A DNA stretch of 64,000 nt, taken from NCBI RefSeq assembly GCF_022557175.1, contig NZ_CP092915.1, positions 2,108,001 to 2,172,000 on the forward strand. Reading direction: 5' to 3'. The position numbers were made by a program, and so were the translations under genes. How positions within the stretch are numbered: position 1 is the first letter of the stretch; each line of letters opens with the position of its first letter. The stretch comes from Mycolicibacterium sp. YH-1 (GTDB lineage Bacteria; Actinomycetota; Actinomycetes; Mycobacteriales; Mycobacteriaceae). Of the stretch, positions 8,248 through 16,680 are shown piece by piece. The notes below the pieces were generated by a model. That model was given only the letters and a program-made list of their open reading frames with translations. It made no database searches and had not been told where the DNA came from.

Positions 8248-8847
8248 ATGTCTGATCTCCTGCACGGACGTCTCGACACGAAATCGGAAGTCCGCGAGCG
8301 CTATACGGAAGTGCAACGAAGACCGCTCTCTGCCCACGAAGCCCGCGTCTTCATGGCCGAGATTCGTGGCTCCTCGTGCATCACGGGATACAGCTATCGC
8401 GAATGGACGGGCCGTCGGGATGTGTTCGTCACGGTGGACCGCGCCAGCCAGCGCGCAGTTGCCGCCATGTTGATCCACCGACTGCCCGGGGGCGTGAGCG
8501 AACTTGCCGTCGTGTTTGTCCTCGAGGAGTTCCGCGGTTTCGGCCTCGCCAAGCAATTGATCCGCTTCGGTCTCCGGACAATGCGCGGCGATGGTCGCAC
8601 GAAGATCATCTTCTACTCCGATGATCAGATGCACGCGATCGTCGCCGCCGCTGGGTTCACGACATACCCAGATTTGGCTGATTACTGTGCCCATCAGTGG
8701 TCCCGGCGCCTCTATTACACGGCCATGTACAAACCGGTCTGGCTGCTGAACACATACAGGATCCGCGAGATTGCCCGTAAACGCCGAGAGTTGGGCAGCG
8801 GCTTCGACTTCAGGATTGGCGTCATCGAACGAGGGGAACCGCAGTGA
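8248..8847 (+). CDS. GNAT-family N-acetyltransferase
   Basis: The 199-aa protein carries a GNAT core. Beta-strand 4 and the acetyl-CoA loop are seen in ELAVVFVLEEFRGFGLAKQLI (R-G-F-G-L variant of Q/R-x-x-G-x-G/A), followed by TKIIFYSDD and the late AAAGFTTYPDL element. An aromatic, basic C-terminal extension (WSRRLYYTAMYKP...) is not typical of small GNATs. The ATG follows GGGGGTGG. It overlaps the argH-like start by 4 nt (GTGA). Possible roles are acetylating an amine intermediate or the finished product (tailoring or self-resistance), or an N-acetylglutamate synthase-like step. I cannot separate these. Confidence 0.72.
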   Translation: MSDLLHGRLDTKSEVRERYTEVQRRPLSAHEARVFMAEIRGSSCITGYSYREWTGRRDVFVTVDRASQRAVAAMLIHRLPGGVSELAVVFVLEEFRGFGLAKQLIRFGLRTMRGDGRTKIIFYSDDQMHAIVAAAGFTTYPDLADYCAHQWSRRLYYTAMYKPVWLLNTYRIREIARKRRELGSGFDFRIGVIERGEPQ

Positions 8848-10367
8848 GCGACCACGAGAAGCTGCGTGAGGGGCAATCGCTCTCGCACAGTAGCGAACGG
8901 CATTCGACGCCGATGACTGACGATCAGCGTGGTCCGAATCCGATGTGGGGTGGACGATTTGAGGGCGGCGGAAGCGACCTGCTGACGAGAATCAACTCCA
9001 CAGTTCATTTCGACTGGCGACTACTGCTTCAAGACATCCAAGGATCGATCGCCCATGCACGAATGCTTGGCCAGCAGAACATCATTGAGCCGGTCGATGC
9101 CGACATCATAATTGGCGGACTGAAGGCGATCCGCGCCGAGGCCGAGGCAGGCACACTTCGACTCGATCCTGAACTCGAAGATGTACACATGAACGTCGAA
9201 GCAAGATTGAGTGAGCTGATCGGCCCCGTGGCCGGCAATCTTCACATCGGCCGTTCGCGAAACGACCAGGTGGTGCTGGACACACGGATGTGGACCTTGG
9301 AGGCGATCGGCCGAATCGACGTCGCCCTCGACGGTCTCATCGAGCAGCTCGCCATACGCGCTCTGGAGCATGCCGACGACGCGATGCCCGGATTCACTCA
9401 TCTTCAAGTGGCGCAACCCGTTACCATAGGCCATCATCTGCTGGCTTATGCCCAGATGTTCCTACGGGACCGTCACCGATTTGTCTGCGTCCGCAATCGC
9501 ACCGACGTCTCGCCGTTGGGGGCCGCAGCCCTGGCTGGGACCAGTCACTCGATCGATCCGTCTGCTGTTGCAGCCGACCTAGGGTTCTCTGGTCTCTTCG
9601 CGAACTCCATCGACGCCGTCTCCGACCGCGACTTCATCATCGACTACTTAGCAGCCGGTGCACAGCTCGCAGTTCACCTGTCGCGCCTGGGTGAGGAAAT
9701 CGTGATCTGGGCATCGCGGCAGTTCGGCTTCGTAACCGTCTCCGAAGGGCTGTCCGCCGGCTCGTCGATCATGCCGCAAAAGTGCAATCCTGATGTCGCC
9801 GAGCTGATCCGCGGGAAGGCTGGCCGCGTTATCGGAAGCTTGATCGGATTGCTCACCGTGCTCAAAGGGCTTCCTCTCGCCTACAGTCGCGATCTCCAGG
9901 AGGACAAGGAAGCGCTCTTCGACGCGGCCGACACGCTGGAACTGTGCACGGAGGCCGCCATGCGTCTGACCGAGGGCATGCGCTTTGACGTCGTACGGAT
10001 GAGAGCCGAAGCTGCCGAGGGAAACTCGCTGGCCACCGACCTTGCGGACTGGCTGGTGACGGAACGATCGCTGACGTTTCGCTCGGCTCACCACACAGTG
10101 GGCCTCGTCGTCAAGACGTTGGCGCAACGCGGACTGGAACTGTCTGACGTCGACACCGACGAGCTGGCATCCATTGAGCCGCTGTTCGGTGGCGCCACGG
10201 CCGAACTCCTCTCTGTTGAAAATGCCATCCGCCGCCGCCGTTCACCGGGAGGCACGTCGCCAGAGAACGTGAGGGTCGCGGCCGAACGCCTTCGTGAGGC
10301 CAGTGCGAGATACCGACAATGCCCTACGGCGTTATTCGACGAGTGTGAAGGAGGTCCAACCCGATGA
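8844..10367 (+). CDS. argH: Argininosuccinate lyase (operon-specific paralogue)
   Basis: The 507-aa protein belongs to the fumarase/aspartase superfamily, ArgH branch. Visible are PMWGGRFEGG near the start, HIGRSRNDQV, GFTHLQVAQP, the catalytic-loop signature AGSSIMPQKCNPD (around residue 306) and SRDLQEDKE. The signature has Cys where most ArgH have Lys (PQKKNP). Known lyases are about 460 aa; the extra ~30 residues come from the GTG start that overlaps the GNAT gene. An internal ATG at 8913 would give a standard N-terminus. The reaction is argininosuccinate to arginine plus fumarate. Placement next to argG but outside the usual arg gene run suggests a dedicated copy. Confidence 0.85.
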   Translation: MSDHEKLREGQSLSHSSERHSTPMTDDQRGPNPMWGGRFEGGGSDLLTRINSTVHFDWRLLLQDIQGSIAHARMLGQQNIIEPVDADIIIGGLKAIRAEAEAGTLRLDPELEDVHMNVEARLSELIGPVAGNLHIGRSRNDQVVLDTRMWTLEAIGRIDVALDGLIEQLAIRALEHADDAMPGFTHLQVAQPVTIGHHLLAYAQMFLRDRHRFVCVRNRTDVSPLGAAALAGTSHSIDPSAVAADLGFSGLFANSIDAVSDRDFIIDYLAAGAQLAVHLSRLGEEIVIWASRQFGFVTVSEGLSAGSSIMPQKCNPDVAELIRGKAGRVIGSLIGLLTVLKGLPLAYSRDLQEDKEALFDAADTLELCTEAAMRLTEGMRFDVVRMRAEAAEGNSLATDLADWLVTERSLTFRSAHHTVGLVVKTLAQRGLELSDVDTDELASIEPLFGGATAELLSVENAIRRRRSPGGTSPENVRVAAERLREASARYRQCPTALFDECEGGPTR

Positions 10368-11605
10368 CGAACGGCCAATCTGCGAAAGACCGCACCGATA
10401 GAGTGGCGCTAGCGTACTCCGGGGGTGTTGACACGACTGCCTGCATCCCATATCTGAGACACGAAATGCGGTGCAGCTACATCGTCGCAGTGCTCGTCGA
10501 TCTGGGACAGCCCGAAGATCTCGACGGGCTAAGGCAGAAGGCGCTCGATGCGGGTGCAGACCAGGCGCTCATCGTCGATTGCAAGGATTCTCTTGTGTCC
10601 GATTTTGCGCTGCGTGCAATTGCGGCGAACGCCGTTTACGACCGCCATTATCCTTTGTGCTCCGCCCTGGGTCGACCCTTGATCGCATCCGAGCTGGTGA
10701 AAATCGCCCACGACCACGGCTGCGGTGCCGTCGCGCACGGCTCAACGGGCAAGGGGAACGACCAAGTGCGGTTTGACCTCGCGATCCGGCTGCTCGACCC
10801 TCGGCTAACTGTGATCGCCCCGGCCCGACTGTGGGACTTCTCGCGTGCCGACACCATCAAATACTCGTTGAAGCACGGGATAGCGCCACATGTCACGACC
10901 GAGAGTCCGTGGGCGATAGACATGAACATTCTGGGTCGAAACGTGGAGGCAGGCTCAATAGAAGACCTCGAATGGGAGCCGACCGAAGAAGTGTGGCACC
11001 TAGTCACCAATCCTGAGAGCTGCCCCGACGTCGCCGAGTATGTCAGCGTGGCCTTCGATAGAGGACGGCCCACGATGGTCAACGGTGTACCGCACAGCGG
11101 CTTCGAGTTGATCCGAACACTGAACGACATCGGCGGCCGCAACGGCGTCGGGCGCGTCGACATGATTGAGAACCGCGTCGTAGGTATCAAGTCGCGCGAA
11201 CTGTACGAGGTGCCGGGACTGCACCTGCTGCTATTGGCGCATCGTGAGATCGAAAACCTCGCTTTGCCGGCCGATGTGCTCGCCCAGAAAGCTGCACTTG
11301 AGCCGGCGTACGCCAGGCTGATCTATGACGGGATGTGGTTCTCGCTCCTGCGTTCGGCACTCGACGGCTTCATCGACAGGACAGACTGTTACGTCACTGG
11401 TGAAGTCACAATCAAGTTGTTCAAGGGAAGCTCCTCCGTCGTGCGGCGGACCGCACCAAAGAGCCTGTATCGACCCAACCTCGTCACCTATGGCTCAGGG
11501 TCGCAGTTCGACCAGAGCAGCGCCGAAGGGTTCATCGACATCTTCGGTCTCTCTAACCGCGTCTGGAGCGAGGTTCACTCGTCACCTCTCAGCGCAATGG
11601 CCTAA
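10364..11605 (+). CDS. argG: Argininosuccinate synthase (operon-specific paralogue)
   Basis: The 413-aa protein shows the ATP-pyrophosphatase loop LAYSGGVDTTACIPYL and the second signature HGSTGKGNDQVRFDLAIR, followed by SPWAIDMNILGR, VGRVDMIENRVVGIKSRE and GLWFS-like DGMWFSLL. It ligates citrulline and aspartate with ATP. SGGVDT with CIPYL is the cyanobacterial/plant-type form, whereas the mycobacterial housekeeping enzyme (as recalled) reads SGGLDTSVAI, so this is probably an acquired paralogue. It starts at an ATGA overlap with argH and is the last gene of the operon. The substrate could be citrulline or a modified ureido compound. Confidence 0.87.
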   Translation: MTNGQSAKDRTDRVALAYSGGVDTTACIPYLRHEMRCSYIVAVLVDLGQPEDLDGLRQKALDAGADQALIVDCKDSLVSDFALRAIAANAVYDRHYPLCSALGRPLIASELVKIAHDHGCGAVAHGSTGKGNDQVRFDLAIRLLDPRLTVIAPARLWDFSRADTIKYSLKHGIAPHVTTESPWAIDMNILGRNVEAGSIEDLEWEPTEEVWHLVTNPESCPDVAEYVSVAFDRGRPTMVNGVPHSGFELIRTLNDIGGRNGVGRVDMIENRVVGIKSRELYEVPGLHLLLLAHREIENLALPADVLAQKAALEPAYARLIYDGMWFSLLRSALDGFIDRTDCYVTGEVTIKLFKGSSSVVRRTAPKSLYRPNLVTYGSGSQFDQSSAEGFIDIFGLSNRVWSEVHSSPLSAMA

Positions 11606-11647
11606 GTGCAAGTCGCTCGCCGAATGGTAGGCCTCCGTAGAGGTCCG

Positions 11648-12265
11648 TCACCCGAGACCGAGAAGCTCAAAGCCGGCCTTCTGCGCAAGCTCCCGTGCGC
11701 GACTCTCGGTGACTTCCGAGTCGTTAAGGGCTACTTGCGCTGTCATGCCGTCGAGCATTGCGGCCATTACCACCGCGAACTCACGCTCGTCGACGGAGGC
11801 ATCGACGTCTCCGTTGATCTGGCCCTCGCGAACGACATGGGTGATGAGGTCTCGCCACGCCCGTGCATGGAACGCGCGCGCCTCTGCTATCTCGACGTGG
11901 CGCTGAGCCTGGGCCAACAACTCGAAGTACAACCCCCACTGCATACGAGTATCGTCGTCGTCCGCTGCGCACGCCATCTCGATGAGTATGGCCAATCGGT
12001 CTTTGACAGATTTCGCGCGGCCAAGCCTCACCAGGGCCGCCTCACGGAAGTCGGACTCCGAGCGCTTGAGTGTCTCCAGCAGGAGATTCTCCCGCGTTTC
12101 GAAGTGGTAGAACACCAGGGCGGTGCTGACGTTTGCCCGCTGGGCAACGTCGGCAATGCGGGTGTCGCTGTATCCTCGCTCGATGAGCGTCAAGGCTGCA
12201 GCGTGGATGATCGCATTTCTGCGACTCTGATTCTTAGCCGTCATGACCGGCGGGTTGCGGGTCAT
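11648..12265 (-). CDS. TetR-family regulator (BetI-like)
   Basis: The 205-aa protein has an N-terminal TetR helix-turn-helix: RRNAIIHAAALTLIERGYSDTRI, then VAQRANVSTALVFYHFETRENLL. The all-helical C-terminal half (AALDGMTAQVALNDSEVT-like region) resembles BetI-type ligand domains. It is convergent with the arginine-type operon (43 nt apart) and lies downstream of the amidohydrolase gene on the same strand. It could control either the operon or the amidohydrolase/permease pair. An internal ATG 21 nt in (TAKNQSRR...) is an alternative start. Confidence 0.8.
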   Translation of the reverse strand: MTRNPPVMTAKNQSRRNAIIHAAALTLIERGYSDTRIADVAQRANVSTALVFYHFETRENLLLETLKRSESDFREAALVRLGRAKSVKDRLAILIEMACAADDDDTRMQWGLYFELLAQAQRHVEIAEARAFHARAWRDLITHVVREGQINGDVDASVDEREFAVVMAAMLDGMTAQVALNDSEVTESRARELAQKAGFELLGLG

Positions 12266-12661
12266 CGCTGACCTCTCCTTCCTCCGGGTTGGTTGACCGG
12301 TGAATCAGGTTGCAATTGTATCGCCTCCACGACCGGGCGCCGCGCGGCCTGAGTTTGCCCGCCATCGCATTGGCCACCGGCAGTGTCCCGGGCAGCGGTT
12401 GCTCAACCGATGGCACGATTGCGGCCAATGCTTGGCTCGGTCGTGTTCAGCGATCGCGGGGCCTCACCGCTCGGTCGTCGCGTCCCATCAACCAAACCGC
12501 CGCTGTCAGATTCGAGTTGGTCTCACACCTCGTTAGCCGCAGCCAACCATCAGATTGGTCTTATGTGAAAGCAATTGGAAGATGACTCCTCACCTCGCGA
12601 CCGTGGCGCACGAAGCGTCGCGCCATCGGTTGATGGGCCGAGGCGGCTAAGTCGAGCCTGC
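12266..12661. other. About 400 bp without a supported gene
   Basis: Short frames here (for example 12310-12585) have no family resemblance or ribosome binding site. The region contains the upstream region of the TetR gene (minus strand) and the 3' side of the amidohydrolase gene. Confidence 0.4.
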
Positions 12662-14290
12662 CTACTGCTCGTAGACGACGGCGCCGGCCAGGACCGTGTA
12701 GATGACTTCGGCCTCGCCTACCGGCCCAGTCGTCGGGTCGAAGACGTTACGGTCAATGATGGCGAAGTCAGCGCGCTTTCCCACCTCGATGGAACCGCCG
12801 CCACGGTCGTGGTTCACGTAGGCACTACCGGCAGTGAAAGCCCTCAACGCGGCAGGCAGTGTGAGGGCTTGGTCGGGACAAAATGGACGTGCACCGCGAT
12901 CGGCTGGGTCGGTACGAGTGACCGCGACCTCGATCTGCTCCAGGGGATTGGCCGTTGTGACCGCCCAATCACTACCCATTGCTAGCGTGGCGCCCGCGCG
13001 CGCGAGATCGCCGAAGGGATACATCGCCCGGATGCGACTCTTTCCGATCTGGGGCGCAGTCATGTCAGTGATCGTCGCATCTGCTTTTGCCCAGAACGTC
13101 TGACAGTTGGCAACGACCCCGAGGGCGCGGAATCGGTGGATGTCATCTGGGTGGACCAGCTGAACGTGGGCGATGTGGTGACGGTTGTCTCCAGCGCCGT
13201 TACGGACTTGGGCAACCTCAACGGCGTCCAGCGAGGCCCGTACCGCACGATCGCCGATGGCGTGCATGTGGACCTGGAAGCCACTCGCGTCCAATGCGGT
13301 AACTGCAGCTTTGAGCATCCTCTCGTCCACGTGCATCATGCCGCTGTCAGGCTGAATGCCGCCGCAACCACGGCAGTATGGCTCAAGTAGCGCTCCCGTG
13401 TAGTTCTCCAGGATGCCATCGACCATGATCTTGACGGTGCCAGCCCGAAAGGTGGGCCGCGTGCTTTGGTTACGTTCCTCGATAAAGCGGTCGATCTGTT
13501 CCAGCCCCTGGTCCCACTCCCACCACTGAGCGCCGACTACCCGGGTGGGTAAACGCCCCTGGTCGGCTAACGAGCGGTAGGCATCCGCAGTTGCGGGGGT
13601 GACCCACGCATCTTGCCACCCGGTGATTCCTAGGCTCCAAAGATGGTTCTGCGCTTCGAGTATGGCGTGTTCCCAGGTCTGCCGGGATGGTATTGGAACG
13701 TGAATCTTGTTGAAGTCGAACGCCGCTGCCTCTTGAAGCGTCCCGATCGCCTCTCCGGTGTCTGGGTCGCGTTCGATTCGCCCATTGGGCGGGTCCGGTG
13801 TGTCGTCATCGATTCCGGCCCGGCGAAGGGCCTCTGAGTTCACCCAGGCTGCGTGGACATCACGGCTGAACAGGAATACCGGCCTGTCTGGACACACCTT
13901 GTCTAGAAGTCGCTTTGAGGCAACGCCGCGCGGAAAGTGTTCGAGAGACCATCCTCCGCCGATGATCCACTCGATGTGTGGGTGGGCTCGTTCGAATGCG
14001 GTGATGCAGCTGAGATAGTCCTCGATCCCGCCGAGAGCTTCGAGATCGACGTGGAGACGGTTCAGCCCGGCGAAGGGTGCGTGTACGTGTGCGTCCTGAA
14101 ATCCCGGGACGACCAAACCGCAAGGGATGTCGATCACCATGGTGTCGATCGTTGTCGCCGCAGCAACATGGCGGCTGCCCAATGCCACGATTTGTCCGTC
14201 CCTCACCGCGATTGCGTCGGACCAGCTCCCTGCAGCATCAGCTGTATAGACAGATCCGTTGCGGATCACCAAGTCTGCAGTGATGGTCAT
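12662..14290 (-). CDS. YtcJ/NfdA-like metal-dependent amidohydrolase
   Basis: The 542-aa amidohydrolase-superfamily enzyme is of the long YtcJ/N-substituted formamide deformylase type. It has the N-terminal small beta-domain (ADLVIRNGSVYTAD, DGQIVALG), the metal motif GFQDAHVH, FLFSRDVHAAWVNSEAL, GTVKIMVDG (position of the bridging Lys), the His-rich VHMHAIGDRAVR, HHIAHVQLV, and the terminal metal Asp in AMGSDWAV. The start is the ATG 4 nt after GGAGGC; the upstream GTG is rejected. It diverges from the NCS1 permease, and the pair suggests uptake and hydrolysis of a nitrogenous compound (N-formyl, cyclic amide or similar). The substrate cannot be read from the sequence. Confidence 0.82.
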   Translation of the reverse strand: MTITADLVIRNGSVYTADAAGSWSDAIAVRDGQIVALGSRHVAAATTIDTMVIDIPCGLVVPGFQDAHVHAPFAGLNRLHVDLEALGGIEDYLSCITAFERAHPHIEWIIGGGWSLEHFPRGVASKRLLDKVCPDRPVFLFSRDVHAAWVNSEALRRAGIDDDTPDPPNGRIERDPDTGEAIGTLQEAAAFDFNKIHVPIPSRQTWEHAILEAQNHLWSLGITGWQDAWVTPATADAYRSLADQGRLPTRVVGAQWWEWDQGLEQIDRFIEERNQSTRPTFRAGTVKIMVDGILENYTGALLEPYCRGCGGIQPDSGMMHVDERMLKAAVTALDASGFQVHMHAIGDRAVRASLDAVEVAQVRNGAGDNRHHIAHVQLVHPDDIHRFRALGVVANCQTFWAKADATITDMTAPQIGKSRIRAMYPFGDLARAGATLAMGSDWAVTTANPLEQIEVAVTRTDPADRGARPFCPDQALTLPAALRAFTAGSAYVNHDRGGGSIEVGKRADFAIIDRNVFDPTTGPVGEAEVIYTVLAGAVVYEQ

Positions 14291-14459
14291 CTTGCCTCCG
14301 GTGGTCAAGTCAGCCAGTCGGTCCGTAGCGAGGATGACTCTGCAGCGCCACTTTGCGGCGCGACCCCAGCGGCCCGGCTGCGATGTTCGTCGACTTTCGT
14401 GGCGTCGTGATCAATAGTCGAGGCACGTTCCATTCCTGACTGTTCGATCAGGCACGATC

Positions 14460-14493
14460 TTGACTCTTCAAGCCCTTCGAGTCAAGGGGCTTG
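14460..14493. other. Interleaved inverted repeats, possible H-type pseudoknot
   Basis: TTGACTC (14460-14466) pairs with GAGTCAA (14479-14485), and CAAGCCC (14469-14475) pairs with GGGCTTG (14487-14493). The four arms alternate, so in RNA both 7-bp stems can form together only as an H-type pseudoknot, or they are mutually exclusive. The site lies between the divergent amidohydrolase (start 14290) and permease (start 14806) genes. Confidence 0.55.
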
Positions 14494-14570
14494 GGAATCT
14501 TGCATTGGATCGTCAGGATCATCCATCGGCCGCTCGCTGGACCGCTGCTTGTTGCGATGCCTGCGCAAAA

Positions 14571-14605
14571 GCGACAAACAATAAGGTTATCTCTTGGCTT
14601 GTCGC
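14571..14605. promoter_or_regulatory. Inverted repeat in the amidohydrolase/permease divergent region
   Basis: GCGACAA (14571-14577) and TTGTCGC (14599-14605) are perfect complements separated by 21 bp of AT-rich sequence containing GGTTATCT. It could be an operator pair for the flanking TetR or MarR protein. The rest of the 14309-14805 region shows no gene. Confidence 0.35.
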
Positions 14606-14805
14606 CACGAAGATATAGAAGTACAAAGTCCACCTCTGCGGGCCGAGGAGTTGCGCTTGAAGTTTGAGTGGCAAAACTGATCGCGCAGTCAGTTGTTCGG
14701 TTATGCTGCGCTTCGGGGCAACGTGCTGGGGCGGCCTTCAAGCACCTATGGCCGAGGGTGGCGCACTCTGCGGTTGATCAGTCGAGTTTCGAGGGGGAAG
14801 CCGCG

Positions 14806-16641
14806 ATGTCACCAATACCGCAGACGCCCGGAAGCGAACATGCGACGAGGATCGAATCTCACTCCGTCGATGTCGTACCACTGGCCGAGCGGCACGGGCG
14901 GCTCGCGAGCTTGGGGGCGGTGTGGTTCGTCTCTAACCTTAATCCTACGGCGATGGCGATCGGCATAGTGGTCCTTACTCTTGGGGGAACGCTGTTTTGG
15001 AGCCTCGCCGCCATGATCCTCGGCTCAGCTGTCGGCACCATCTTCATGGCCTTGCACTCGACTCAAGGCGCTCACCTTGGACTGCCTCAGATGATCCAAT
15101 CGCGTGCACAGTTCGGGTATGTGGGGGCGGCGGTCACAGTGTTCTTGCTGGCATTCGTCAACTACCTCGCGTACAACACGATGGACGCGATGCTCGTCAG
15201 CGATGCAGTTAACACGCTTACGGGTCTTCCCGTGAGCCTGGGCTATGTGTTAGCGGTGGTGATAGCTGCCTCCATCGCCTTGTTCGGGTACGACATGATC
15301 CACAAGGTGAGCCGCCTGCTCGTCTTTCCCACGCTGTGCGTAATGGGGGTGATGACCGTTGGCGTACTCACCCTCGACGGTATATCCCCGGCGCTCCTTA
15401 CCCCTGGCTCATTCGATGTCGCCGCGTTCATGACAGCGTTCGTAGTCACCGCGGGGTTCCAGCTTGGCTGGGCGCCGTACGTATCGGACTACTCGCGCTA
15501 CCTGCCCGCTTCCACGTCACCACGGAAACTGTTCTGGTGGACCTACATTCCCAGCGCGAGTTCGGCGATCTGGGTGTTCGTCATCGGGGCCCTCGCCCAA
15601 ATCGGAACTAACTCCAAGACACCCGTCGCGGCGTTCATTGGCGCCGGCGACGCCGTATACCCGGGCGCCGGAAGGGTCGTCGTCTGCGGACTCCTCGTCA
15701 CGCTTCTCGTCGTGATGGCAATCAACCAGTACGGCGGTAGCCTGACGTTGTTGTCTATCGCAGATTCAATCAAACCCATCGCGTCCACGCGCATGAAGCG
15801 AGCGGCCGCCATCGTGATCATGGCAATGATGGTGTGGACGATCGCCCACACGGTCGGCGAAGCCCGATTCAACGAGTTCTACAGCAACGCACTGATATAC
15901 CTCGCCTACGCGTTCACCCCTTGGACCGCCATCAACCTGACCGACTACTTCGTCGTTCGTCGAGGAAATTACGCGGTGAGCGACCTGATCGATCCGAGTG
16001 GGGGCATCTACGGCCGGTGGAACTGGCGGGGCAACGTCGTCTACGCGGCGACGTTGACGATCATGGTTCCCTTTATGGTCACGTCGCAGTTCGTCGGTGT
16101 ATTGGCCCAACGGATCGACAACGTCGACCTCTCACTCCCGGTAGGCCTTGCGGCAGGCACGATGCTCTACCTGGCGGTATCGAAGGTCCGCGACCGCGGT
16201 GCACAACCGGCGTCGGACGTACCGCGGCGCCAACGAGACTCGAAGTTCTGGCCCAGCCCATGCATTGGTGACTCGGCCATCCCCGCACTATCCACGCCCA
16301 CTGACTACCAACACCACCTCGCCGTTGCGGTCGTGAACAGCTCGTCGAATGAGATTGAGAACACCCAACCCGGCCGCCAAGCCGTCGGCTCAGTGCAGGC
16401 AGTCGAGATGGGGTGCTGTTCGAGTCGCCAACTGAACCTAGCGCTGGGACTACAGGGTAGGGATCGGGGGTCGGATTGGGTTGCCCACCAGTCGGTCCCG
16501 TACGCCGATCCCGTTGCCGTCGACAGTTCGGGCGAAAGCGTCGACAATCGCCGCGGAGTCCACTCGGCCGTCGGTATGATCAGGGCCCGTCGCAATGGAG
16601 AGCCAACTCGGTCAGTCGGCATAGGCCGCCTGACCCCGTAA
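14806..16641 (+). CDS. NCS1-family nucleobase/hydantoin-type permease with abnormal C-terminal tail
   Basis: Residues 1-465 form a normal NCS1 transporter with about 12 membrane segments. Typical stretches are LGAVWFVSNLNPTAMAIG, MIQSRAQFGYVGA, TAGFQLGWAPYVSDYSRYLP and WTAINLTDYFVVRRG. Relatives carry cytosine, purines, allantoin, hydantoin or thiamine precursors across the cytoplasmic membrane. Residues about 466-611 are hydrophilic, low in recognisable structure and read like translated non-coding DNA, so the native stop was probably lost or shifted near 16220. The ATG follows GAGGGGGAAG; the frame upstream of it is rejected. It is divergent from the amidohydrolase and followed by a MarR gene. 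Confidence 0.82.
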   Translation: MSPIPQTPGSEHATRIESHSVDVVPLAERHGRLASLGAVWFVSNLNPTAMAIGIVVLTLGGTLFWSLAAMILGSAVGTIFMALHSTQGAHLGLPQMIQSRAQFGYVGAAVTVFLLAFVNYLAYNTMDAMLVSDAVNTLTGLPVSLGYVLAVVIAASIALFGYDMIHKVSRLLVFPTLCVMGVMTVGVLTLDGISPALLTPGSFDVAAFMTAFVVTAGFQLGWAPYVSDYSRYLPASTSPRKLFWWTYIPSASSAIWVFVIGALAQIGTNSKTPVAAFIGAGDAVYPGAGRVVVCGLLVTLLVVMAINQYGGSLTLLSIADSIKPIASTRMKRAAAIVIMAMMVWTIAHTVGEARFNEFYSNALIYLAYAFTPWTAINLTDYFVVRRGNYAVSDLIDPSGGIYGRWNWRGNVVYAATLTIMVPFMVTSQFVGVLAQRIDNVDLSLPVGLAAGTMLYLAVSKVRDRGAQPASDVPRRQRDSKFWPSPCIGDSAIPALSTPTDYQHHLAVAVVNSSSNEIENTQPGRQAVGSVQAVEMGCCSSRQLNLALGLQGRDRGSDWVAHQSVPYADPVAVDSSGESVDNRRGVHSAVGMIRARRNGEPTRSVGIGRLTP

Positions 16642-16680
16642 CCACCAAACGGAGCCCAGGCGCGGGAGGTATTTCGTCCG

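Noticed and set aside
11606..12271. A 221-codon plus-strand frame after argG
   Set aside because: It lies opposite the TetR gene, whose helix-turn-helix is clear; it is not an eighth operon gene.
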